64,000 bases of DNA from Acholoe squamosa (lineage: Eukaryota > Annelida > Polychaeta > Phyllodocida > Polynoidae). The notes beneath the pieces were generated by a model that saw only the letters and a program-made list of their open reading frames with translations, was not told the DNA's origin and did no database searches. The stretch spans positions 55,507,339 through 55,571,338 of the forward strand of contig OX439043.1 in the NCBI GenBank assembly GCA_949317995.1, in the 5' to 3' direction. This document shows, piece after piece, positions 22,515 to 32,648 of the stretch (within the stretch, counting starts at the first letter, position 1; every line of letters begins with the position of its first letter). Position numbers and translations under genes: made by a program.

Positions 22515-23465
22515 TTAAGCCTTGTGTCCACAGGGCGATAGAATTGGTTCCGACAAAATTTCCGACGATAAAAGCCGTTTTCTCGTCCATTCCCGACGAC
22601 TAAACGGCTTTTGTCGTCCATTCCTGATGACAAAAATCAAACATGTTATAGCTCGATGCAGCAAGTTGGGAATCTGAGTGCTTTCCAGTTTTGGAGGCAT
22701 CTGTGCATGTAAAATGCCTTCATTCAAGGGACATTTTTTCATATGCTGCAGAAGACAAGTCTTGTGTATGATTCTATCTCAAAAATCATAACAAAATATG
22801 AAAATAGAATCATTTGCTATGCATTATTCTCTCATAATACATGCCAGACTAGACAAAATGCCCTCTGTAGGTCCCATATGGTAGGCACATCAACAAAAAA
22901 TTCAAAGTGAATACAGAAAATTCTTTAAAGTCGCATTCAGTGGAGCTACTTGCGATGTTTCCAAACTTTTGGAATTATGTTTCTACCTTGTCTAGAACGC
23001 CAAGTATAACCCAAGTAACTTTAAAATGCTCATGAAAAGGTGTCAGATAGCACCAACATTGCAGCCGTCACTCAGGGCAAAAAATATACATGTCTCATAT
23101 TTTGGACAGCTCTAAATCATCTCTGGACGAAATTAGAAATGCATAAAATTTTACACACTGGTCATTTTATATCCTAAAAACATGTTTATGGTGGTAGTTT
23201 TTATGTTTCTCCAATGCTTGATATGTTTATTAAAGCTTCAAATCAACCTTTACATTCAACTTTATGTAAAGCTGTTAATAATTGATCTTTTTTACCCAGA
23301 TTTCGCTGGTGGGTAGCTTGATATCTAAAAAAAACTAAGTTTTATGTTCCCAACTTGTTGCATCGAGCTATAGATATTATCGTCGGCAATGGACGACAAA
23401 AGGGCTTTTGTCATCGGGAATTCTGTCGCCCACCAATTATGTCGCTCTGTGGACACACGGCTTAA
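22515..23465. mobile_element. TTAA-flanked non-autonomous DNA transposon, 951 bp
   Basis: TTAA at 22515-22518 and 23462-23465 bracket inverted repeats: GCCTTGTGTCCACAGGGCGA on the left, mirrored by CGCTCTGTGGACACACGGC on the right. The inverted similarity continues inward for 100 bp or more, including GTCGTCCATTCC and CGATGCAGCAAGTTGGGAA. A TTAA target is used by piggyBac and Kolobok elements. No transposase frame is present, so the superfamily stays open. Confidence 0.85.
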
Positions 23466-23782
23466 GGCATCACCTTATTCCAAACACGGATTGGTTGCTA
23501 TCACCTATGCCTTGCCACTCATGACGTCATGGCTGGTGTTTGTCTTGTTTTGTTTTTTTCAAGTAATAGGATATGATCACTGTTAAGCATTTTAACGGCG
23601 TTCAAATAATGCCGTGACCCGGTGTCCAAGCGTGATTTGACCTAGTTTGCCACTAGCGTCACTTCCGGTGGTAACAGAATCAGTTCTGGTTCCATATTTC
23701 TGCTGGGGAAATTAGTCTAAAACATAAATAACATGCTCTAATTTTTTTCAAATATGTGATATAACATAATCTATACATTCCC

Positions 23783-23785
<3 letters not shown>

Positions 23786-23815
<30 letters not shown>
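23786..23815. repeat. (TA)n tract at the left edge of the TIR element
   Basis: About 15 TA units abut the left TIR. A matching tract (25574-25618) abuts the right TIR. Confidence 0.95.
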
Positions 23816-23817
<2 letters not shown>

Positions 23818-25571
23818 GTGGGGCTCCAGAAAATGTCCATTAAGCAAATTTGTCATGTTTTCTTTAATAACTCTGTAATAAGATCATTTCAGGTGATATG
23901 AACAGCATGGTTACAAAGATCTCAATGAGTACTTATGTAATAACTAAGGAATAAATTATATTTTTCCTGTTATTTTCTGAATTTACCCATATTTTGCTTG
24001 AAAAATACCAAAAAATCCATGTCCCCTGAGAAAAAATGATTTTCATTCAATTTTTTTCTCTATTCACATTGTATTAACCCATTTTGCAATTAATACAACA
24101 TATTTTAGAGACCCTTCTGTACATCACCGTGAATTTTCAAGAAAATTTTCAAATTTTTTCATTATCTGATGAAAATCTTTAAAAATAGAGGTTTTCTCAT
24201 AAAATCATGTTTTTATTTAAAAAATGTGTTATCTATATGAATAGAATGCGTTTGAGGTAGTTTTTTGACAGTATGTAGAAGTCTGACACCCACATATTGG
24301 AGCAGATATGCAAAAATCTGAATATTTTACTGTTTTCTCTCCATAAATGAGGCCCAAAGAGGGGTAGAAAAATGACCCTTTTAAGGCTATTTTCTTTGGG
24401 GAATAATTTATTATATAAATATAAGGCATATAAAGATGAAATTCAGTTGACACTGTGTGTGGTGGGGGCCTGGAAAGGATCTTGCCATTTGATTCCGGAA
24501 ATTCCACTTCAAAGTATGATAAAAGACAGAAAATTGAAAATGTTACGTTCATCAGATTTATGTTACGTTCATCGGATTCACATGGATGATTTACCTCTAA
24601 TTTGCCTAATTCTTCAATAATAGTTAAAACAAATATCAATAGGGTACCCAAGTAGTGAACTGCACCAGCTAGTGTAAGAATTTTTTCAATGTAGATTATT
24701 GTTTTGCTGTAATAGGAATGCAATCATAAATGTTACGTTCATCAGATTTATGTTACGTTCATCGGATTTATGTTACGTTCATCAGATTTTTGGTGTTACG
24801 TTCATCAGACTGTTACGTTCATCGGATAAACTGATGATAGCATATGTATGGCATAAATCATCCATGAAGAAAATTTTAAACAACCAGTAAACCTGAGAAA
24901 ATCAACCTAATCAGCATGGGATATGAATTTTCCAGATAGATATATTCTTTAAGGAGATATTTCATGATTTTCCCCAAAAATGTTACGTTCATCGGATTCA
25001 GGCTAATGACTTATCAAAGATAAAATCCTTTATAATGCATAAGTAGATCAAAGAAATATCTTTAGGTATAGCTAATAAAAGTGAATACAATCATTTCCAA
25101 TTGTCAGTTAGTGGAACATTGTTCAATTTTATATTTTTTTTGTTGTTTACAAGAATTTTTAAATGAACTTAGAGCAAATCCATCATTTTCTCAATTTACC
25201 TGATATTTTAAGCATGACACAAGATATGTGGAAACGAAGGAAAAATTTCTATATGATATTCTGTGCATAGAAGAGATACATCTCTACCAGGTTCCAGTGA
25301 ATATATATCATGGTATATTGTTTGAAAATCATTTTTCCACAATTTTATCTCATTTAATCAAATCTGATGAACGTAACACCCCTCTTAATGCTTAAAATAT
25401 ATGCATTTTGAGCTAAAAAATAGAAAATGATGGAAAAATCCCAACTTCACAATATTTACCATTCTCATGGCTTATCACCTCCTCCACAGACATGTAAAAC
25501 TATAGAAGTCTAAGGGTAATTAAAAAGTTTGATCATTTTTTCTCAAAATTGGACATTTTCTGGAGCCCCAC

Positions 25572-25573
<2 letters not shown>
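23816..25573. mobile_element. 1.76-kb element with perfect 24-bp TIRs, set in (TA)n
   Basis: GGGTGGGGCTCCAGAAAATG plus four more bases (23816-23839) is exactly reverse-complemented at 25550-25573. The flanks on both sides are pure (TA)n, so the element either inserted into a (TA)n tract or carries TA at its tips. The interior is AT-rich with poly-A/T-rich stretches and an array of an 18-bp motif (separate entry). The longest frame is a 164-residue minus-strand one at 24229-24723, with no recognised transposase motif. I do not recognise the family. Confidence 0.8.
24541..24998 (+). repeat. Iterated motif TGTTACGTTCATCRGATT (8 direct copies)
   Basis: Direct copies start at 24541, 24561, 24731, 24751, 24771, 24794, 24811 and 24981. 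Spacing inside the clusters is 20, 20, 20, 23 and 17 bases. A ninth copy is inverted at 25361-25378. The core TGTTACGTTCATCRGA is identical in every copy, with only A or G at one position. It lies inside the (TA)n-flanked TIR element. Close spacing near two helical turns suggests protein-binding iterons, such as transposase sites; this is inference. Confidence 0.85.
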
Positions 25574-25620
<47 letters not shown>

Positions 25621-25752
25621 CTATACCATGGCTTTGGAAAAATGCTATAAGCAGCATCTGAGGCCTATTAAAAAAAGGTAACGATTCCTTACTATGAATA
25701 TGCAACCAAAAGGAGATCACATGACAGATATTTGAACGTTTTGGAATGATAT

Positions 25753-25890
25753 TGGAGGTACATCGAATTAGCGGATTGTTCAATGGGAGCGGCCATTGCT
25801 GAAGCTGATTACCAGCGGTTATCACTGATAACAGCTATCAGGTGGGGACCAACTGCCCCCCGAGAGGACTGCAGTGAATAGTTGGTATTA
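25753..25890 (+). repeat. Dispersed repeat (AGCGGATTG...CAGTGAATAGTTGG), copy 1
   Basis: This ~135-bp block recurs in reverse orientation at 48221-48350 and 51181-51310. Shared words are GCCATTGCTGAAGC, ACTGATAACAGCT, CCAACTGCCCC and ACTGCAGTGAATAGTTGG. A degraded second unit follows directly here (to about 25965). No A/B boxes or TIRs were seen, so SINE or MITE status is undecided. Confidence 0.75.
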
Positions 25891-26370
25891 CCAGCGACTT
25901 CCTACTGATAGGAGTTATCAACACGGGTGCCAGTTAACCCCTCAGATTTCTGCGGAGAATGGAGGGAATTTCTCGTTGGTTGATAATTCATCCCGCTGGC
26001 TGCCTATACTCCCGAAGTTGTTTTTTTTTTCGGGAAGGGAGCTAAGATTCTGTTGGTGTACAGAACAACAGTCCCATCTTCAATTCAGACATTACTGAAG
26101 GATATAATTATGTATATAGAAAACAGAAGGGATACGCACTGACATATAATTATAAAAAAGCTATGTACATTATATGTTATTTGTCTGGCATCGGTTTGTA
26201 TTGAGAACTATACGTCTACACGTGCAGGTTGCCACACACAAATCCCACTTTCTCTGACCAATATACTACTTACAGCTATTCTTCGTGAGTCTAGCATGTA
26301 GCCTACAGACCACTGATTTTTCAGAGCCAAAATTAGAGACCTGGACAAACAAATAAAAAATAAGCTGGTC

Positions 26371-27165
26371 TTGAACAGACAAAAAGAGATAACCAGGAAT
26401 CTTAATAAATACAAAACTGACCCAAGGCGTTTTTGGAATGTAAAAAGTAGTTTATGGAAGGGACCTCGTACTGAGATAAAAATGTCATTAATAAATGAGC
26501 ATGGTACTGGCATCCCTGACCTTGAGATTCCTGACTTTGTAAATAAATATTATACTTGTATTGGTCCTAACCTTGCGAATCTGATACCAGTTGTCAGTAA
26601 CACCGACCATCGATGGATTACTGACCTTATACTTTCCCATGTCCCTGAATGTGACCAGTTGTTTGAATTGTTGCCTATTGATTTATTAACCTGCACTAAT
26701 ATAATTAACGGTATCAACTCTGTAAAATCATCGAGTATTCAACACATCAGAGCAAATGTGGTGAAAAACGTGTTGTTACATATCCCACATATACTACTTC
26801 CAATAATTAATGGTTCAATCACTAATAGTGTCATACCGGAGATGTTCAAAATAGCTAATGTAATTCCGTTGCCAAAGTCAGGCGATTTGCTGAATATCTC
26901 AAACTGGCGCCCAGTGAGTCAACTCAATATTGTCTCGAAACTAATTGAGAAATCAATCCACCGCCAGTTAATTAGGTATTTACTGGATAATGATTTTATA
27001 TCTAAAAGACAGTTTGGCTTTGTTCCATGTAGATCTACTAATGGTGCTATTTATATTTTGACTCAAGATCTATTTGAAGGATTTAACAGGGGGGAGTGCT
27101 CGGCTGTAGTCTTCCTAGATCTGAGAAAGGCTTTTGATACTGTCGATCCCACTCCCTCCTCCTAG
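26371..27165 (+). pseudogene. LINE reverse transcriptase, N-terminal part
   Basis: It contains SNWRPVSQLNIVSKLIEK (the RT2-like block), then QFGFVPCRSTNGAIYILTQ and AVVFLDLRKAFDTVD. The frame leaves the RT consensus right after KAFDTVD. A +1 or -1 shift near 27145-27165 moves the continuation (LLRKLRNLHLS) into another frame. The track's first residue is a TTG; the frame is actually open further upstream to about 26328. Confidence 0.85.
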
Positions 27166-27179
27166 GAAGGCTTAGGAAT

Positions 27180-28148
27180 TTGCATTTATCTGTACAGTGT
27201 GTATCCTGGTTTAATTCTTATCTTAAGGACAGAAAGCAATATGCTACTGCCAATGGGCGTGTATCTGCTGAAGAGGCTGTAAGGTGTGGCGTCCCGCAAG
27301 GGTCCGTGTTAGGTCCGTTATTATTTATAATATATATTGATAGTATAGTATCGGTTATAAAATCCTGCAAATTCTGTTTGTACACCAATGATCTTGCTAT
27401 TTATGTCAATGATCTCGACCCCAATCATGTACTAAGGAAATTACAGTCTGATCTGGATAATATCAGTAAATGGTGTAAATTGTTCAAGCTTACTATCAAT
27501 AATGAAAAAACAAAGTTGTTATGGTGTGCAAGTGATTTACTTAATGCCAGACACAATTTGAGTATAATGAGTGCTGAACTGGATGGTAAGCGCCTTGAAG
27601 TGGTTGATGAATTCAATTACCTTGGTGTTATCATTGATCGTGGTCTTAATTTTCGGAGAAACAACGAAAAAATAATATCTAGTTTCCGCCACAAGATGTA
27701 CCAATTAAGACAGTTAAGGAAATTTGTCGATAATAAGCTGTGTCTGACCTTATACAAACAAATGGTTCTACCTGTGCTGGAACATGCAAGTTTTCTACAT
27801 GAAAGCTGTCCTAAATCCAGTGTTGGCCGCTTACAACTTATGCAGAATCATTGCCTACGGTTATGTCTTCGAACCTTTAATACTCGGGATATATCTATAT
27901 ACGATCTCCATGTTAGACGTGATAAGAACTTATTATCTATGATGTATGATGTTTCTTGTGATCCAAACTGTGTCAAACTCCCTGCCAGGAACTTGCGTGG
28001 CAATGTTAAAAAACAGTTAAAGGTATCCAGATCCAGGTGTTTGACGTATGATAAGTCACCACTGTACAGGGGGTGTGTCCTTTGGGACAAATTGGATGCA
28101 AATACTCAGCAGAAAGGCAGTAAGAAAGAATTCATGAACAAAATCTGA
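27180..28148 (+). pseudogene. LINE reverse transcriptase, C-terminal part
   Basis: It carries GVPQGSVLGPLLFIIYIDS, then the catalytic box as YTND where the family has YADD. Two G-to-A-type changes remove one catalytic Asp, so this copy could not work. KLTINNEKTKLLW, FNYLGVIIDRGLNF and the thumb and C-terminal region follow, ending near KSPLYRGCVLWDKL. The frame then runs to a stop at 28148. Confidence 0.87.
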
Positions 28149-28985
28149 ATGTATTTGGTGTATAACCGTCACTTGATAGACTACGCAATTATTTTTGAAA
28201 GATGTAATATACATGCTGCCTGCGGATAATCGACTTGTGCAAATCATGGTGATACATACAGCCCCTAAGAGGCTTTAGTTATGTCTTTAGTAATATCTTA
28301 ATGATCTACACCCAAAATGATGCCTGCCTGATGTAACTTTGTACAACCTGATTGAGCGCTACACTATTTCTTTCCTGTTGCCGTGTTTTGGCCGATCTGA
28401 AAAACGTACATGTATGATTTCTGCCAATAAACTTGTTAAAACTCAAACTAAAACTCAAACTCATTGCTGCAAGCTGGTCAAAATACTATACTAGGAGATA
28501 GCTAAAGCTTTCCCCGACTGATGTCTGAGCAGGTACATGTACTTCACTCTACGAGAGCTCCTTTTTTCTGTGGCTGCTTATGCATGGGTCTTCGAATGTC
28601 AAAATCTATGGTTACTCTTTCTATATATATACAATCCAAGTCTCACATCACGGGTCGTGTGTCACCAACGAGGGGCAATGGGTCACCATACCTCACACCT
28701 GTGGCTATCGATGTGGATTCATTTTCAAGCTGGGAAATAATTGCTTTGGGTGAATACGTAGCATGAAGCAGCTCTACCTTTGTCCTCAACACTATCATTT
28801 TAAAAGGAATCTCACAGTGGCTCATATTTTTTGCTGCTACCCCTCCCCCCTGCAGCTTCAGAAGGTCCCTCCTGTGTGTCTCCTGGAAGTAATTTCTAAA
28901 ACTGTTATGTATGGACATTCATGCTACGGTCTCAAGTTCAAACCGCAGGATCATATTATTAGCAGGTTAAGCCTCCATACGGTAC

Positions 28986-29092
28986 ACCGTAATACCTCGC
29001 GTATAAGGCGCTGCTTATTATAGACGAATAGACTTTTACACCACGCCTTGTAGCATCAGTAAGGCTTAGGGTGCCTTGTAGCGGGAGATGTC
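28986..29092. mobile_element. Short CGTATAAGGCGC-family MITE
   Basis: CCGTAATACCTCGCGTATAA on the left, and mirrored GGTGCCTTGTAGCGGGAGAT near 29070-29090 on the right. It is about 107 bp with a diverged right TIR. Confidence 0.65.
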
Positions 29093-30190
29093 ATCCTTTA
29101 GACAAGTACTAAGGTGTTCAAAATCTAGTGCCAGATGAGCTTTAGTTACAGCTTGCGCTCAATTAGTTGGGGGTGTCTTAAACTACGAAGAAAGGGGGCT
29201 GCTAAATATATTTCTAATCGGGCCCATCTGTCACTGTTTGTGAAACGCCAGACAAGAAGAGTTCTTTTTCAAAACACACCAATACAGACAACACAGCGTT
29301 TGTCAAACCAAAACTCTCTATGACAGCCACTCATACAACAGTCATCCATTGCATTTGGTAGTGCAGTATTACCAGTGCTACCAGCAGTCCGCCGTGAGCC
29401 TCACTACAATTTGATCAATTTGAAGTCATGGGATGTTGTGCAGTGCACTCCTGGGGAGTCATGTTCCATCACCTCGCCAGTTGACGTCGCAGGACACGTG
29501 GCCTCGGCTGGTTTCTGCGCTCAGAGACTGGTATATCGGAAGCAGACGACATTTCGCCAATTAACTGTCGGCAGCCCCTATTTCCGCTACCGGAAGCAGG
29601 AGGCTATCCGAGAGAGACACTCGCCGACCAAGGTATATCCTATTGCCATTTTAGTGTCAAATTAAACATTAGAAGGTGGTCACAGCGACCATGGAAATAC
29701 TTTATGGAGTTGGCCTCCTGTACAGCATTTTGTTATAGGTCGATACTGGCGAATTTTTATGTTCTCACTAGGATTGAAATCCATGCCTAATGGCAATCAC
29801 ATGTATCTGTATTGATAAAGGCCTGCTGATAAAGGGCTATTCCACCTAGATTTTCTAGAGAAATTGGGAACAGGAACTCATTCCTACTGTACTCATGGAA
29901 ATTGATATATATCTTCCTCACAATTACTTTTAGGTTGAGAAATAGGCCCAAATAGTTTCTGGGTTGTCTATAGAACGGCCAAAGTTAGTGTCCGCCCTCA
30001 CTGATCTCTTTGGCTTCATTATTAGCCCGGACAGTGCACTGTAGGAAAGTAAATTGACAATTTGCTGTACGGCAGGTTGGAATAATTGCTTAAATCTAAA
30101 GGGACTGTAGGAAGAATTGACAATTTAGTGAATCAGTCTGGGCGAAAATGTGCCTATTTTAGCCCCAGCCTAGATTCCGTAATTAGAATA
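29093..30190. other. No confident gene; GC-richer patch at about 29370-29640
   Basis: The patch contains two CGGAAGCAG words (ETS-like GGAA cores), several CpGs and a possible GT donor after GACCAAG (29633). It could be a promoter or untranslated first exon, but nothing downstream confirms this. Confidence 0.25.
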
Positions 30191-30262
30191 CCGTAATATC
30201 TCGCTTATAAGATGCACCCTGTGTATAAGCCGCACATTTGCTGCTTCTAGAAGGCACACCAG
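30191..30262. mobile_element. Fragment of the CGTATAAGGCGC MITE family
   Basis: It starts right after a TA with CCGTAATATCTCGCTTATAA and contains a second GTATAAGCCGC. The right end could not be placed. Confidence 0.55.
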
Positions 30263-30409
30263 GGGGGGTTATCCTTGCTTATTAAACGACCATTGTGATT
30301 TTGGGTGCCTGTCGATATTGCAGGTCCTAGGAGTGCTAATATTCATGGACATCAGCACTCCTTACATGTCCTAACATGTTATATGTTACATGTTAAAACC
30401 CACAAAATT

Positions 30410-30490
30410 TTCATGGCCAGGGTAGGGGTTGAACCTGCAGTCTCAGATACCAAATCAACTCCCTATGCATTGCGCCACAGGGACTGATGA
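30410..30490 (-). repeat. tRNA-derived SINE-like fragment
   Basis: On the minus strand TGGCGCAATGC (A-box, 30467-30477) is followed by GGTTCAACCCC (a consensus B-box, 30425-30435). The flanking bases do not pair into an acceptor stem and the D stem is poor. It is therefore a tRNA-derived SINE head or tRNA pseudogene, not a tRNA gene. Confidence 0.65.
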
Positions 30491-30714
30491 GAAGTGGTTG
30501 GCTAGAATCAGGTCTTGATATGATACAAAGCCTGGGGAGGTCACTCACATATAACTATTATACATTCAAAGTGTGAAAATCCCCAGCAGTCTGGGTTGTG
30601 AGACCCCCCAGCTTTGTTGCTACTGCTCGCATAACGGCGACAACTGTGGGCCATAACCGCGAGACGTGGGACACGTTCAAATCAAAGCAAGCCAAGGCGG
30701 GCGCCGAGGTGTGA

Positions 30715-30850
30715 GACCCGATGGTCTAGTGGTTAGCGCATTGTGCTCAGCTTCTACAGGTAGGCGGGACAAGTCCTGGTCCGGGCGTATCTTTTTTTCG
30801 CCATGTGTACACACAGTAGGCCTATTGCAGGCTTTGAGTCCCGGGAACAG
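30715..30850 (+). repeat. Possible tRNA-derived SINE
   Basis: TGGTCTAGTGGTTAGCGCAT (30722) is a good A-box. A clear B-box at the normal distance is missing; a weak GGCTTTGAGTCCC sits about 110 bases downstream. It could be an altered SINE head. Confidence 0.35.
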
Positions 30851-30929
30851 ATTTTTGTTTTCAACTTGTTTTTATTGATATTCTATTGATTATTTATTGT
30901 TTTTTATTGATTAATCGTGTAATAAAGAC

Positions 30930-31056
30930 AGTAAGGAATGGGCTAACGGGCACCTCATTCAGTGTATCGTAGGATATTATAATGAGTGGCCGTACGCCAT
31001 GAGTTACGATATCCTACGATACACTGAATTTGGTGCCCATTAGCCCATTCATTACT
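30930..31056. mobile_element. Foldback MITE, ~127 bp
   Basis: The left arm AGTAAGGAATGGGCTAACGG, then TTCAGTGTATCGTAGGATAT, is mirrored by ATATCCTACGATACACTGAA ... CCCATTAGCCCATTCATTACT, with only a few mismatches. The loop is about 35 bases. It is non-coding. Confidence 0.85.
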
Positions 31057-32263
31057 CTCTTAATAGCTGCTCAAGCTGCCCCTGAGTAGCAGAACCTACA
31101 GGTAAGTTTATTTTGGTAAAGCCTTTGTGGGTCACTCTGGTGCAGAGTGACTGGCTGACCTAGCTAGGGTATATGAGAGTAATTATACAGGACAACTCAC
31201 TGTACACATGTGTCTACAGGTAGAAGCTTGTCACTAAACAGTGACACTCAGTGTATTTGAAAATACTGCTATTTCCCCTGTTGATTTACGTAGAACAATC
31301 CTGTTATATAACCCCAACTCTTTACAGTGTCTAATCCATAAAGTATGTCACACAAGAGGGGTTGGGGGATGCCCATGGCTCCTGTACATTTCTATAGTAA
31401 AACTGTGACAAAAGGATGAGTGGGTGTCCACAAAGGCCCCATACAAAAGCGAGATATATAATTCATGGATCAGCCCTGGGGGTTTACAGCCAGATGGACG
31501 TCAGCAAACAGGGAGAAAGTTAAGCACATGGGAATTGGGATGCACAAAGATAATCAAAATTACCTTTTTGGTTTAAGATACATTTAATTAAAACATCTGT
31601 GTTTGAAATGTCTTTTAGTCTACCAGGATTTTCCTTCCTTCTATTCACAATTGGTCGAGGGTCCTAGTTAATTGTCAAAGAAATAAAAAGTACAGTCAAA
31701 GGACATAACATCAAAGAACTTTGGCTTTGTATCCATAAGTTATATACATCATGTCATATCAGAATCCTATCTTGGAGAGGGTATTTGCCACATCCATGAA
31801 AAGAATATCATGTTTTACTAAATCCCTCTGTTTTTGGAGAGAATATTTGGCACTGTGCCGACGCACTTGGTCGTCACAATGTTACGTTCTTATAACACGA
31901 GCAAATTTGATATTAAAACTGTTTGTAATCAATGTGGAGTTGAATGCCACCGACAAGCATTAGGTTTCCTCTCTGGGTATAGCTATACCCCATACAATCT
32001 TCAATGTATAGTTTTTTTTTATTCAGCAGACAGATGTAGACCTACAGCTAATTTAGGGAAACATCTGGAAAACATGTTTTTATAGGCTATCAAAATTTAT
32101 TCAGGAGGTATACACACATTCTTTTCTTAGGTGAAACTACTTCATCGGATCGCATGGAAGGGTTGATCTTGGTGTTCTTATGAGAAATGTGTATCAAAAT
32201 GTCAGGACAGGACGCTTCATTTATAAAAGTATCAGTCACCTTTAGGCATGCAGTCTTCCTTTG
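31057..32263. other. No gene seen
   Basis: Short frames only; no splice-bounded exon stands out. Part may be distal 3' flank of the minus-strand gene that ends at 32578. Confidence 0.4.
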
Positions 32264-32648
32264 TCACAATGGTGGTTGTTCTAAAACTGCACCAGTCACT
32301 TATTCATGAAGCAGAAATTGTTCCTTAGTCAAAAGATGCTTCCTATATAAGAGCAAAAATCACATAATATGAAGTAGCATCTGTTCCATAGTCACAGGCT
32401 ACATTCTCTAAACAGCATAAACCACATAATTGCTTAGCAGGAACTCTTCCTTTTATCACAGGATGCTTCCTCCAAAACAGCATAATTTAGCCATCATGAG
32501 GTAGGAACTCCCTTTTGTCACTGCAGGCTTCCTCCAAAACAACATTAAACACCTGATAATGAAGCAAGAACTTCTCTTTAATCACAGGACGCTTCCTCTA
32601 TAACGGCGTCTATCACCTCATCATGAGGTAGGAAATCCTCTTCTTTAG
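32264..32648. repeat. Tandem array of ~64-bp units reaching into a coding end
   Basis: Six units start at 32264, 32329, 32392, 32456, 32518 and 32582 (lengths 65, 63, 64, 62, 64 and 67). On the minus strand each has the form ...TTCCTACCTCATGATG ... GAGGAAGC(A/G)TCCTGTGA, best kept in units 4 and 6. Unit 6 encodes the last ~22 residues of the 445-residue protein, and its stop falls at the end of unit 5. Units 1-5 contain stops in that frame and would be 3'UTR. Confidence 0.85.

Larger units (their letters stand above)
26325..28462 (+). mobile_element. 5'-truncated LINE (CR1/jockey-like RT)
   Basis: This non-LTR retrotransposon lacks its 5' end and endonuclease. The open RT region starts near 26325, and the element ends in AATAAA (28425) followed by an (AAACTCAAACT) repeat tail at about 28437-28462. 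The 3'UTR is about 310 bp. The same C-terminal protein block (SPLYRG..LW) appears in fragments at 36.5-36.7, 36.9-38.1 and 40.8-41.2 kb, so the family is multi-copy. The clade assignment to the CR1/jockey group is inference from RT motifs. Confidence 0.88.

Noticed and set aside
24229-24723. 164-residue minus-strand frame inside the (TA)n-flanked TIR element
   Set aside because: It runs through the iteron clusters, is rich in AT-driven residues (Ile, Tyr, Ser, Lys), and shows no transposase or other motif. More likely chance openness in AT-rich DNA.
24541-24830. CRISPR-like array
   Set aside because: The 18-bp repeats abut or have 2-5-bp gaps, with no spacers of 25-40 bp. The host is an animal and no cas genes are present.
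29375-29665. 96-residue protein
   Set aside because: No domain; codon use is not distinctive. The region is better viewed as a possible GC-rich regulatory patch.
30410-30490. tRNA gene on the minus strand
   Set aside because: The B-box is consensus, but acceptor and D stems do not pair.
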